The notes beneath the pieces were generated by a model that was not told the DNA's origin, did no database searches, and saw nothing but the letters and a program-made list of their open reading frames with translations. DNA of 64,000 bases from Streptomyces typhae (GTDB lineage Bacteria > Actinomycetota > Actinomycetes > Streptomycetales > Streptomycetaceae), in assembly GCF_009755605.1 (NCBI RefSeq), contig NZ_WPNZ01000001.1, forward strand, positions 434,001 to 498,000, given 5' to 3'. Positions within the stretch are counted from its first letter, which is position 1. Each line of letters begins with the position of its first letter. The position numbers and the translations under genes are program-made. Of the stretch, positions 49,161 through 60,404 are shown piece by piece.

Positions 49161-49916
49161 ATGAAAGACGCCTTCGGCACCCCCCAGTCCCTGCTGATCC
49201 TCGGCGGCACGTCCGAGATCGCCCTGGCCACGGCCCGCCGCCTGGTGGCCCGCCGCACCCGCACCGTCCACCTCGCGGGACGGCCGTCCCCCGCCCTGGA
49301 GAAGGCCGCGGAGCAGCTCCGCGACATGGGCGCCGACGTCCGCACGGTGCCCTTCGACGCCCTGGACTCCGAATCGCACGCCACCGTCCTCGGCAAGCTC
49401 TTCCAGGAGGGCGACATCGACATGGTGCTGCTCGCCTTCGGCATCCTCGGCGACCAGGCCCGCGACGAGGACGACCCGCTCGCCGCGGTCCGCGTCGCCC
49501 AGACGAACTACACCGGCGCCGTCTCGGCGGGCCTGGTCTGCGCCCGCGCGCTCCAGTCGCAGGGCCACGGCTCCCTCGTCGTGCTCTCCTCCGTCGCCGG
49601 TGAGCGCGCCCGCCGCTCCAACTTCATCTACGGCTCCAGCAAGGCGGGACTCGACGCCTTCGCCCAGGGCCTGGGTGACGCCCTGCACGGCACCGGCGTG
49701 CACGTCATGGTCGTGCGCCCCGGCTTCGTACGGTCGAAGATGACGGCGGGCCTTCAGGAGGCGCCCCTGGCGACGACGCCCGGCGCGGTGGCCGAGGCCA
49801 TCGAGACGGGGCTGCGCCGCCGCTCGGAGACGGTGTGGGTGCCGGGCACGCTGCGCGTGGTGATGTCGGCGCTGCGGCACGTGCCACGCCCGGTGTTCCG
49901 CCGCCTGCCGGTGTGA
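49161..49916 (+). CDS. DprE2-like SDR reductase
   Basis: 251 residues; reduces the 2'-keto intermediate to the arabinose form. SDR motifs: LLILGGTSEIALATARRLVA (a GGTSEI variant typical of DprE2), LLAFGILGDQ, Ser in VVLSSVAGERARRSNF and YGSSK catalytic pair, then VRPGFVRSKMTAGL. ATG 49161 has AAGGA and starts 8 bases after the DprE1-like gene, so both act together. The C-terminus ends in a basic, possibly membrane-attached helix (MSALRHVPRPVFRRLPV). Confidence 0.9.
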   Translation: MKDAFGTPQSLLILGGTSEIALATARRLVARRTRTVHLAGRPSPALEKAAEQLRDMGADVRTVPFDALDSESHATVLGKLFQEGDIDMVLLAFGILGDQARDEDDPLAAVRVAQTNYTGAVSAGLVCARALQSQGHGSLVVLSSVAGERARRSNFIYGSSKAGLDAFAQGLGDALHGTGVHVMVVRPGFVRSKMTAGLQEAPLATTPGAVAEAIETGLRRRSETVWVPGTLRVVMSALRHVPRPVFRRLPV

Positions 49917-49965
49917 ACCCCGGCGCGGCCCGCCCGTCGCCGACCGCCCCGCCCGGCTGCGGGGC

Positions 49966-51168
49966 TCAGGGCTCCCACACCGCCACCGCGGCCATCGTCA
50001 GCGGATTCCCGCTCTGCATCACGGACACCTGACCCGCCCCCACGAACCGCTTGCTGCCGGGCACCCGCGCCACCTGGTCGAACCAGAGCTGCTGCTTGCC
50101 GCGCGCGGTGATCTCGCCGGTGGCGGGCAGCTTCTCGAAGGGAATGCGGGAGCAGGCCCCGTCGGGGGCGCGGTAGCGGTGGCGTTCGAAGAGGATGCCG
50201 CCCGCGCCGTCGTGCGCGACGGGTGTCCCCGACAGACAGGGGTCGGTGCCCGCGCCGGGCTGCTGCCGCCAGCGGGTGCCGTCCCAGCGGAGCAGGATGT
50301 GCTCCTCGGGCGGCTCGTTCTCGGTCTCGCCGTGGTTGTAGCCGTGCGTGCCGTACGCCCACACCTCGTCCTCCGACACCGCGAGCACCCCGTCGAGCGA
50401 GGCACCGGCCTCCGGCGGGACCGGGTCGGCGAAGCGGTGGGCGGGCGTCGGCGTGGGCTCCCAGGCGCCCGCGCGGGCGTCCCAGCGCGCCGCGGCGGTC
50501 TGCGTCAACTCGCCCCCGGCGCCGCCCACTCCGGGCCCGCTGTCGCGGAATCCGACGGCCCACAGAACGCTCCCCGAGGTCCCGTCGACGGCCTTGGCGG
50601 TGCCGGGCAGCCGGGTGAGGGTCCAGCGGGAGCCGTCCCAGTGCGCCGCGCGCTCGCCCTCCAGGGCCCAGACGTCGTCCGCCGCGAGGACCTCGACGTC
50701 GACGGCGGCCTCGATCGGCGGCTGCGGGACGCCGTGCCAGCGGCTGCCGTCCCAGCGCGCGAAGCGGGGGCCGCCCTGCGCGGAGTCCATGCCGACGAGC
50801 CAGACGTTGCGGGCGCCCGTCGCCTCCAGGCGGGTCTGCGTGACGCTCCCGCCGAGCTCCGCGGGCAGCGGGGACCGCCGCCAGGAGCTGCCGTCGTACC
50901 GCAGCAGATAGTCGTCCCCGTGCGCGCGCACGGTGCCCGTGGCCCAGATGTCGTCGGCGGCGGGAGCGGCCACGCCCCGCAGTTCGCTGTCGGCCTTCCG
51001 GTCGACGTGCACGATCTTCCAGGACCCGCCCTTGCCGGCCGCGGACCCCTTCGGGCCGGGCCGCGCGGAGTCCCCGCCGCCGCCCCCGCCGGTTCCGCAC
51101 CCGGACAGCAGCAGCGCTCCCGCGACCGCGCCGAGCACGGCACGTCGCACCCCGGCTCGCGTCCTCAT
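49966..51168 (-). CDS. Secreted lipoprotein with propeller-like repeats
   Basis: 400 residues. Signal peptide with lipobox LLSGC (RRAVLGAVAGALLLSGCGTG). The mature part has repeated D-D-x-W-A and W-D-G-S-x-W units (DDIWATGTVR/YDGSSWRRSP, NVWLVGMDS/WDGSRWHGVP, DDVWALEGE/WDGSRWTLTR, DEVWAYGTH/WDGTRWRQQP), about 45-60 residues apart, suggesting a beta-propeller. No enzyme motif. Ends near the DprE2-like gene in convergent orientation. Function unknown. Confidence 0.82.
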   Translation of the reverse strand: MRTRAGVRRAVLGAVAGALLLSGCGTGGGGGGDSARPGPKGSAAGKGGSWKIVHVDRKADSELRGVAAPAADDIWATGTVRAHGDDYLLRYDGSSWRRSPLPAELGGSVTQTRLEATGARNVWLVGMDSAQGGPRFARWDGSRWHGVPQPPIEAAVDVEVLAADDVWALEGERAAHWDGSRWTLTRLPGTAKAVDGTSGSVLWAVGFRDSGPGVGGAGGELTQTAAARWDARAGAWEPTPTPAHRFADPVPPEAGASLDGVLAVSEDEVWAYGTHGYNHGETENEPPEEHILLRWDGTRWRQQPGAGTDPCLSGTPVAHDGAGGILFERHRYRAPDGACSRIPFEKLPATGEITARGKQQLWFDQVARVPGSKRFVGAGQVSVMQSGNPLTMAAVAVWEP

Positions 51169-51214
51169 CCGTCACCCCCGGCTCGGCTTCCCCGCCGGGC
51201 GCTCCGGGGCCCGG

Positions 51215-51796
51215 TCAGCGGGCGGGCAGCGTACCCCGCGTCGTCGGGGCGCCCGCCTGCGGGGGCACCGTCGAGCCGCCGAAGGCGAACTCGCGCAGCT
51301 TGCGCCAGACGGCGTCGGGCCCCTGCTCGTACAGCGCGAAGCCCGTGCAGGGCCACGCGGCCTCGTACTCCGACAGCTCCTCGTACGCCCGGTCCATGGC
51401 CTCCTCGGCGATGCCGTGGGCGACCGTGACATGCGGGTGGTACGGGAACTGCAGTTCGCGCACGAGCGGTCCCGAGGAGTCGCGGACGCGTTCCTGGAGC
51501 CAGGAGCAGGCCGAGCCGCCCTCGACGACCTGCACGAAGACCACCGGCGACAGGGGCCGGAAGGTGCCGGTGCCGGAGAGCCGCATCGGGAACGGCCTGC
51601 CCGCGGCCGCGACCGCGGACAGGTGCTGCTCGATCACGGACAGTGCTCCGGAGTCCACCTCGGTCGGCGGCAGCAGCGTGACGTGCGTGGGGATGCCGTG
51701 CGCGGCCGGGTCCCCGAAGCCGGCGCGCAGCTCCTGGAGCAGGCTGCCGTGTGGCTCCGGGACCGCGATCGAGACACCGATCGTTACGGTCCCCAC
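51215..51796 (-). CDS. 2'-5' RNA ligase/phosphodiesterase-like protein
   Basis: 193 residues of the 2H phosphoesterase fold: the two catalytic motifs are H-V-T in IPTHVTLLPPTEVD and H-V-T in YHPHVTVAHGIAEE. Likely acts on cyclic or 2',5'-linked RNA ends or nucleotides; the true substrate is unknown. GTG 51796 starts the frame (GTVTIGVSIAVPEPHGS). Transcribed in the same direction as trpS upstream (gap about 110 bases). Confidence 0.88.
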   Translation of the reverse strand: MGTVTIGVSIAVPEPHGSLLQELRAGFGDPAAHGIPTHVTLLPPTEVDSGALSVIEQHLSAVAAAGRPFPMRLSGTGTFRPLSPVVFVQVVEGGSACSWLQERVRDSSGPLVRELQFPYHPHVTVAHGIAEEAMDRAYEELSEYEAAWPCTGFALYEQGPDAVWRKLREFAFGGSTVPPQAGAPTTRGTLPAR

Positions 51797-51906
51797 GTCG
51801 TACTCCTGTCGTCGTGCAGGTGGGCGGTCAAGGGCGGCGGCGTGCGCCGTGGCGCACGGCGAGTGCTGCTGCTCCGGGTGGCGCTTTCGGTCGGCCCCGG
51901 TCGGGC

Positions 51907-54333
<2,427 letters not shown>

Positions 54334-54380
54334 GGCGTCCTCCGGGGCGAGCGGTGATGGTGTCCGGTCGGGTCCCGGGG

Positions 54381-54460
54381 TGCCCAGGCGGGCGGCACCT
54401 CGAAGGTGTTGCCTCGCACGGCTCCCTCAGGGTCGATTCCCTGTGCGCCAGTCGCCGTGC
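54381..54460 (-). promoter_or_regulatory. ZTP (pfl) riboswitch upstream of glyA
   Basis: Read on the minus strand, the leader has the pfl consensus parts in order: a stem GCACGG (54460-54455) pairing with CCGTGC (54421-54416), the loop GACTGGCGCACAGGGAATCG, ACCCTGAGGGAGC, a small hairpin (CACCTTCGAGGTG), and the hallmark end GCCGCCCGCCTGGGCA. Position 48 bases before glyA and a folate gene as target fit the known class. The expression platform is unclear; translation control is likely, since no U-rich terminator is visible. Confidence 0.85.
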
Positions 54461-54565
54461 TGTCTGGGCCAGGTTAACGGTCACGCCGCTCCGGCGGCTT
54501 CCTTCGTCCAGAATGCGAGTGACGATGGGGAGGGAGACCCCGGCACCGCGAGAAACGGAGAACCC

Positions 54566-55768
54566 GTGACTGCTACGGAAGAACTCATCGCCTCGGCCGA
54601 AGCGCACAGCGCGCACAACTACCACCCCCTGCCGCTCGTCGTCGCCTCCGCGCAGGGCGCGTGGATGACGGACGTCGAGGGCCGCAGGTACCTCGACATG
54701 CTCGCCGGGTACTCGGCGCTCAACTTCGGGCACGGCAACCCGCGCCTGATCGACGCGGCGAAGAGACAGCTCGACCGGGTGACGCTCACGTCCCGCGCAT
54801 TCCACCACGACCGCTTCGCGGAGTTCTGTGCGCGCCTCGCGGAGCTGTGCGGCAAGGAGATGGTGCTGCCGATGAACACGGGCGCGGAGGCCGTGGAGAC
54901 GGCCGTGAAGACCGCCAGGAAGTGGGGGTACCGCGTCAAGGGCGTGCCGGACGGCCGCGCCAGGATCGTGGTGGCCAGGGACAACTTCCACGGCCGTACG
55001 ACGACCGTCGTCAGCTTCTCCACGGACCCCGAGGCCCGCGCGGACTACGGCCCGTACACGCCGGGCTTCGACATCGTGCCGTACGGCGACCTCGCGGCGC
55101 TGCGCGAGGCGGTCACGGACGACACGGTGGCGGTGCTCCTGGAGCCGATCCAGGGCGAGGCGGGCGTCCTCGTGCCCCCGCCCGGCTATCTCTCCGGCGT
55201 ACGGGAGCTGACCCGCGACCGGAACGTCCTGTTCGTCGCGGACGAGATCCAGTCGGGGCTCGGCCGGACCGGCCGGACGTTCGCGTGCGAGCACGAGGGC
55301 GTGGTGCCGGACGTGTACCTGCTCGGCAAGGCACTGGGCGGCGGTGTGGTGCCGGTGTCGGCGGTGGTGGCGGACACCGGCGTGCTCGGGGTGTTCAGGC
55401 CGGGCGAGCACGGGTCGACGTTCGGCGGCAATCCGCTGGCGTGCGCGGTGGGCCTCGAAGTCGTCGCCATGCTGGAGTCCGGCGAGTTCCAGCAGCGCGC
55501 CACGGAGCTGGGCGACCATCTGCACGCGGAGCTGAACCTGCTCGTGGGCACGGGCAAGGTCACCGGGGTCCGGGGGCGCGGCCTGTGGGCGGGCGTCGAC
55601 GTCGACCCGGCGCACGGCACCGGCCGGGAGATCTCCGAGAAGCTCCTCGACCGCGGGGTCCTGGTGAAGGACACCCACGGTTCGACGATCCGGATCGCGC
55701 CGCCGCTGGTGATCAGCAAGGAGGATCTGGACTGGGGCCTGGACCAGCTCCGGGCGGTGCTCGGCTAA
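54566..55768 (+). CDS. rocD: Ornithine aminotransferase
   Basis: Transfers the delta-amino group of ornithine to 2-oxoglutarate, giving glutamate semialdehyde. Class III PLP aminotransferase of 400 residues: MLAGYSALNFGHGNPRLIDA, MNTGAEAVETAVKTARKWGY, FHGRTTTVVSFSTDP, FVADEIQSGLGRTG and the PLP Lys in YLLGKALGGGVVPVSAV. These blocks are closer to RocD than to acetylornithine enzymes. GTG 54566 has GGAG 5 bases upstream. Overlaps the end of the convergent AfsR-like gene by 4 bases. Confidence 0.93.
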   Translation: MTATEELIASAEAHSAHNYHPLPLVVASAQGAWMTDVEGRRYLDMLAGYSALNFGHGNPRLIDAAKRQLDRVTLTSRAFHHDRFAEFCARLAELCGKEMVLPMNTGAEAVETAVKTARKWGYRVKGVPDGRARIVVARDNFHGRTTTVVSFSTDPEARADYGPYTPGFDIVPYGDLAALREAVTDDTVAVLLEPIQGEAGVLVPPPGYLSGVRELTRDRNVLFVADEIQSGLGRTGRTFACEHEGVVPDVYLLGKALGGGVVPVSAVVADTGVLGVFRPGEHGSTFGGNPLACAVGLEVVAMLESGEFQQRATELGDHLHAELNLLVGTGKVTGVRGRGLWAGVDVDPAHGTGREISEKLLDRGVLVKDTHGSTIRIAPPLVISKEDLDWGLDQLRAVLG

Positions 55769-58700
55769 CCGCCGTAGGCCTTCTCGTACGGCGTCTCCGT
55801 CTTCTCGTACGTCTTCTCGTACGTCTTCTCGTACGGCGTCTCCGTCGTCCCGTACGTCTTCTCGTACGCCGTGTCGTACGCCGTTTGGAACGCGGTCGGG
55901 CCGACGGCCGTGCGGGAGCGGGCGGTGGCGCGGTCCACGTCGGTGCGTTCGGCCGGGGGCAGCGGGGCGCCCTCGGCCCGGCGCAGCGCGGCGGCCTCGC
56001 CGAGGAGCGCGGCGGCGGCCAGGTGGTCGCCCGCCAGGGAGCGGGCGCCCGCCAGGCCTTCGAGGGCCAGAGCCACGGCCCGGTTGTCGCCGGTGCCCCG
56101 GGCCGCGTCGAGGCCCTCCCGGTGCAGGGACTCCGCGCGCGCGGCGTCGCCGCGCTGCTCGGCGACGTACCCGAGCTGGGCGAGGACGAGCGCGGCGCCG
56201 GAGGCGATGCCGAAGCGCCGGTTGAAGTCCAGCCAGGGCAGTAGCAGGCGCTCGGCGGTGTCCAGGTCGCCGCGGCGGCGGGCACCGAGGGCGAGGCCCG
56301 TCTCGGCGAACTGCTGCGCGGGCCGGTGCGACTGCTGCACGGCCAGGCGGGCGGCCCGCTCGTGGTACTCGTCGGCGCGGCCGGGTTCGCCGGTGAGCAG
56401 CGCGATGCGGCCGAGCCGGGAGAGCCGGAAGGAGACCTCGGTCCACAGTTCCAGCTCCTCGGCGCCGCGCATGCCGTCGCGCTGCAACCGGGCGGCCTCG
56501 TCGTAGTCGGCGGTGATCTCGGCGAGCACGCCGAGCAGTTCCGCGGACTGGAACTGCCCCCAGCGGTCGCCGAGTTCCTCGTAGAGCGCGGCGCTGCGCT
56601 CGGCGTCGCTGCGCAGGCCCACGAGGTTGCCGCCGTACAGGGCGCGGACCGAGCGGGTGGCGAGCGCGGCGGCCTCGCCCCAGCGGTCGCCCTGCGCGCG
56701 GAACTCGGCGAGCAGCCCGTCGATGCGCCGCGCCTCCTCCGGCGACCGGTCGTGGCCGCAGCGCGCGAAGGCGAGGAGCCAGCGGGAGCGGGCGTTCGCG
56801 CCGCTGGTGTCCTGGGCGCAGACGGCCCCGTACGCGCACTCGTCCTCGCCGACGAGCAGGGAGAAGGCACCGCGGGCGGTGGCGGCGGAGGCTCGGGCGG
56901 TGGCCGGGGCCGGGGCGTCGGTGCCGAGGTCCAGGGCGAGGACCAGGGAGCGGATGGCTTCGGTGAGGCGGCCCCGCAGGTACCAGTACCAGGTCTGGGC
57001 GTTGACGAGGCGCAGCGCAAGCGCGGCGTCCCCGTCGGCGGCGGCCCAGTCGAGGGCGGCGCGCAGGTTCACGGTCTCGGCGTCGAGTCGGTGCAGCCAG
57101 CGTCGCTGGTCGCGGCCGTGCAGGGCGGGGGCGGCCCGCTCGGCGAGCTCGGCGTAGTGCAGGGCGTGCCGGCGCGCGAGTTCCTTCGACTCGCCCGCCT
57201 CACCGAGCCGTTCGAGGCTGTACTCGGCGACGGACTCCAGCAGGCGGTGGCGGAGCGGCGCGCCCTGCGTCTGGGGGGCGGTGGCGAGCAGGGAGCGGTC
57301 GACCAGGCGTGCGACGAGGTCGAGGACGTCTTCGGCGTCCGGCTCCGCCGCACGGGCGGGCCGCGGCTCCCGGGCGGGTCCCGGATCCCGCGCGGGCCCC
57401 AGTACCTCCTCCGCGCTCTCCAGCGTGAAGCCGCCCCGGAAGACGGCGAGTCGGCGCAGCGCGCGCCTCTCCTGCGGGCCGAGCAGCTCCCAGCTCCAGT
57501 CGATCATCGCCCGGAGGGTGCGCTGCCGGGCCGGGGCGTCGCGCCGCACCTGGTTGAGGAGGCGGAAGCGGTCGTGCAGCCGGTCCGCGAGGTCGTGCAC
57601 ACCGAGGGCGCGGACGCGGGTCGCCGCCAGTTCGACGGCGAGGGGTATGCCGTCCAGGCGGCGGCAGATGAGCGCGACGGCCTCGCGGTTGCCGTCGTCG
57701 AGGGCGAAGCCGGGTGCGGTGGCCGCGGCGCGCTCGGCGAACAGGCGCACCGCCTCGTCCTCTCCGAGGGGCGCGACGGCCTCCAGGGTCTCGCCCGTCA
57801 GGGCGAGGGGTTCCTGGCTGGTCGCGAGGATGTGCAGGTGGGGGGCGTGGCGGAGGAGGTGGGCGACGAGGGGGGCGGTGGCGTCCAGGACGTGTTCGCA
57901 GTTGTCCAGGAGGAGCAGGGCGTGGTGGGGGGCGAGGGTTCGGGTGAGCCCTGCGGTGGGGGGCGGCTCGCCTGTGGTGGTGAGCCCCGCCGGGGGCTCA
58001 CCGGGCCTGCCCCTCCCCGAAACCGGGGGCTGCGTCCCCGGGCCCCCCTGTCGGCCTTCGGCCTCGTCCTCGAACGCCGGACGGGCTGAACCATCCTCCC
58101 GGATGCCCAACGCGACTGCCACGGCCTCCGCCACCCCCTCCCCCGTCGTCCCCGCCAGCTCCACCAGCCACACCCCGTCCGGGAAGTCCTCGGCGAGGCC
58201 CGCCGCCGCCTCCAGGGCGAGGCGGGTCTTGCCGACGCCCCCGGGGCCGGTGAGGGTCACCAGGCGTTCGCGGCGCGCGAGTTCGCGTACGCGGATGACG
58301 GCGTCGGCGCGGCCGACGAGTCCGGAGACAGGGGCGGGGAGATTGGTGCGCGGGGGTTCGGCGACGGCAGGCACCACGGGCGCCACGGGCGCCACGGGCA
58401 GCGGAGGAGTTGTCAGCGCCGTCGGGCGCGGCTCCAGGCCCGCGTCCTGACGGAGCATCGCCCCGTGCAGGGCGGTGAGTTCGGGGCCGGGGTCGGTGCC
58501 GAGTTCGTCGGCGAGGCGGACGCGCAGGTCCTCGTACGCGGCGAGGGCCTCGCTCGGCCGCCCCGCCCCGTACAGCGCGCGCAGATGGGCCGCGCGCAGC
58601 CGCTCGCGCAGCGGGTGGCGGGCCACCAGGCCGGCGAGTCCGTCGGCGAGGGCGGCGTGTTCCCCGAGGCCGAGGCGGAGTTCGGCGAGCGTCTCGTGGG

Positions 58701-59226
58701 CGGTGAGGTGCTGCTCCTCCAGGCGGGCGGCGGCGGTCCGTGCGAAGTCCGCGTCGCGGAAGTCGGCGTAGGCGGGGCCCCGCCACAGGGCGAGCGCGTC
58801 GGTGAGGAGGGCGGCGCGGGCGCGGGGGTCCGCGGTGGCGCCGTCGTACGCGGTCACGCCGCCGTCCGCAGCGACGCTCTCGTACGCGGCGGAAGTCAGG
58901 GCGGTCGTGAAGCGGGCCGCGTCGGTGGCGTCGGCGGCGATCCGCAGGGCGTAGCCCGCCGGGCCGTATGTCACGAGGTCCCGGCCGCCCGGTTCGACGG
59001 CGAGGGCGCGGCGCAGCTGGGAGACCTTGGTCTGGAGGGAGTTGGCGGGGTTGGCCGGGACCCGCGTACCGCCCCACAGGTCCTCGACCAGGGCGTCCAC
59101 CGGCGCGGGATGGGGAGCGCGGACGAGCAGGGCGGCCAGGAGGGTGCGCACCTTCGCCTCCGGTACGGGGACGGGCGTTCCGTCGTCCGTACGCACCGTG
59201 AGTGGGCCGAGCACCTCGAATCGCAT
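55765..59226 (-). CDS. AfsR/SARP-type transcriptional regulator (BTAD, NB-ARC-like, TPR)
   Basis: 1153 residues. N-terminal OmpR-like DNA-binding domain (MRFEVLGPLTVRTDDGTPVP, about 1-90), BTAD (about 100-250), P-loop GPGGVGKTRLALEAAAGLAE near 325, Walker B LLLLDNCEHVLDATAPLVAH, and a long TPR-like C-terminal half. An insert SARPAFEDEAEGRQGGPG between the P-loop and Walker B is encoded by a dispersed repeat. The C-terminus is a repeat tail (TYEKTYEKTETPYEKAYGG). ATG 59226. Such proteins often control secondary metabolism; targets are unknown. Confidence 0.9.
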   Translation of the reverse strand: MRFEVLGPLTVRTDDGTPVPVPEAKVRTLLAALLVRAPHPAPVDALVEDLWGGTRVPANPANSLQTKVSQLRRALAVEPGGRDLVTYGPAGYALRIAADATDAARFTTALTSAAYESVAADGGVTAYDGATADPRARAALLTDALALWRGPAYADFRDADFARTAAARLEEQHLTAHETLAELRLGLGEHAALADGLAGLVARHPLRERLRAAHLRALYGAGRPSEALAAYEDLRVRLADELGTDPGPELTALHGAMLRQDAGLEPRPTALTTPPLPVAPVAPVVPAVAEPPRTNLPAPVSGLVGRADAVIRVRELARRERLVTLTGPGGVGKTRLALEAAAGLAEDFPDGVWLVELAGTTGEGVAEAVAVALGIREDGSARPAFEDEAEGRQGGPGTQPPVSGRGRPGEPPAGLTTTGEPPPTAGLTRTLAPHHALLLLDNCEHVLDATAPLVAHLLRHAPHLHILATSQEPLALTGETLEAVAPLGEDEAVRLFAERAAATAPGFALDDGNREAVALICRRLDGIPLAVELAATRVRALGVHDLADRLHDRFRLLNQVRRDAPARQRTLRAMIDWSWELLGPQERRALRRLAVFRGGFTLESAEEVLGPARDPGPAREPRPARAAEPDAEDVLDLVARLVDRSLLATAPQTQGAPLRHRLLESVAEYSLERLGEAGESKELARRHALHYAELAERAAPALHGRDQRRWLHRLDAETVNLRAALDWAAADGDAALALRLVNAQTWYWYLRGRLTEAIRSLVLALDLGTDAPAPATARASAATARGAFSLLVGEDECAYGAVCAQDTSGANARSRWLLAFARCGHDRSPEEARRIDGLLAEFRAQGDRWGEAAALATRSVRALYGGNLVGLRSDAERSAALYEELGDRWGQFQSAELLGVLAEITADYDEAARLQRDGMRGAEELELWTEVSFRLSRLGRIALLTGEPGRADEYHERAARLAVQQSHRPAQQFAETGLALGARRRGDLDTAERLLLPWLDFNRRFGIASGAALVLAQLGYVAEQRGDAARAESLHREGLDAARGTGDNRAVALALEGLAGARSLAGDHLAAAALLGEAAALRRAEGAPLPPAERTDVDRATARSRTAVGPTAFQTAYDTAYEKTYGTTETPYEKTYEKTYEKTETPYEKAYGG
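55782..55890. repeat. Tandem repeat encoding the TYEK tail of the AfsR-like protein
   Basis: Several copies of a 12-base unit (CGTCTTCTCGTA on the plus strand), interrupted by GGCGTCTCCGT-type variants. On the minus strand each unit encodes Tyr-Glu-Lys-Thr. Probably variable in copy number. Confidence 0.8.
58013..58089 (-). repeat. Dispersed palindromic repeat inside the AfsR-like gene
   Basis: Contains GGGGGC-TGC-GTCCCC and GGCC-TTC-GGCC hairpins and the core CTCGTCCTCGAACGCCGGAC (58063-58082). Same core and same reading frame as the copy at 42704-42723, so it encodes ARPAFEDEA again. Confidence 0.78.
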
Positions 59227-59384
59227 GGGGCCACCGTAATCGGACCCGCGCCGTCGGAGCCGCGCACAGCGCGTCGTGCGTGGACCGTCAGTGGTCCGTC
59301 GGTGATCCGTGCGCGGCCTGCGGCACCTTGTTCCTCGTCAGGCCGCGGGAACGCGGTACGAGCGCACCAGCCGAGGAACACGAC

Positions 59385-60404
59385 ATGCCAAGCTCACGCG
59401 AATACCGTCTCGCCGCCCGCCCGGTCGGCTTCCCCTCCCCCTCCGACTTCGAACTGGTCACCACCGAGGTCCCGGACACCGTGGCCGACGGTCGGGTCCT
59501 GGTCCGCAACACCTGGATGTCCGTGGACCCGTACATGCGGGGCCGCATGGACGACGTCCCCTCCTACATCGCGCCGTTCGAGCTCGGCGCGCCCCTGGAG
59601 GGCAGCGCCGTCGGCGAGGTCGTCGCGTCGGGCTCGCCGGACGTGCCGGTGGGCGCGAGCGTCTCGCACTTCGCCGGCTGGCGGGAGTACGCGGTGCTCG
59701 ACGCCGCCGACGTCACGGTGATCGACACGACGGCCGCACCCGCCTCGGCATATATGGGACCGCTAGGGGCCACGGGCCTCACGGCGTACGCGACACTGAA
59801 GCGGATCGCCCCGGTCCGCGAGGGGGACGTGGTGTTCGTGTCGGCGGCGGCGGGCGCGGTCGGCAGTGTGGCGGGCCAGGTGGCGCGGGCGCTCGGCGCG
59901 TCCCGGGTGATCGGTTCGGCGGGCGGCCCCGGGAAGACGAAGAAGCTGCTTGACACGTTCGGGTACGACGCGGCGCTCGACTACCGTCAGGGCGCGCTCG
60001 ACGAGCAGCTCGCGCAGGCGGCGCCCGACGGCATCGACGTCTACTTCGACAACGTCGGCGGCGGCCACCTCCAGGCCGGGATCGGCGCCATCCGCCGCAA
60101 CGGGCGCATCGCGCTGGTCGGCGGGCTCGGCGAGTACAACGCCACCGCGCCCGTGCCCGGCCCGAACAACCTCCTTCAGGCCGCGAAGCAGGAGGCGACC
60201 CTGCGCGGCATGCTCGTCACCAGCCATCTCGACCTGTTCCCGGAGTGGATCGCGACGGCGTCAGCCATGATCGCGGCCGGGACGCTGCGCACCGAGCAGA
60301 CCGTCGTCGAGGGCATCACCGCGGCACCGGACGCCCTCCTCGGCGTCCTGCGCGGCGCCAACACCGGCAAGATGCTGGTCAAGCTCGTGGACGGGGCGAA
60401 GTGA
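59385..60404 (+). CDS. NADP-dependent MDR-family oxidoreductase
   Basis: Zinc-independent medium-chain reductase of the curcumin/alkenal reductase type, 339 residues. N-terminus RLAARPVGFPSPSDFELVTT, VRNTWMSVDPYMRGRMDD, NADP Rossmann motif VSAAAGAVGSVAGQVARALG, then VYFDNVGGGHLQAGI. Reduces activated double bonds of enones; substrate unknown. ATG 59385. The stop overlaps the next reductase gene (TGATG), so the pair is coupled. Confidence 0.92.
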   Translation: MPSSREYRLAARPVGFPSPSDFELVTTEVPDTVADGRVLVRNTWMSVDPYMRGRMDDVPSYIAPFELGAPLEGSAVGEVVASGSPDVPVGASVSHFAGWREYAVLDAADVTVIDTTAAPASAYMGPLGATGLTAYATLKRIAPVREGDVVFVSAAAGAVGSVAGQVARALGASRVIGSAGGPGKTKKLLDTFGYDAALDYRQGALDEQLAQAAPDGIDVYFDNVGGGHLQAGIGAIRRNGRIALVGGLGEYNATAPVPGPNNLLQAAKQEATLRGMLVTSHLDLFPEWIATASAMIAAGTLRTEQTVVEGITAAPDALLGVLRGANTGKMLVKLVDGAK

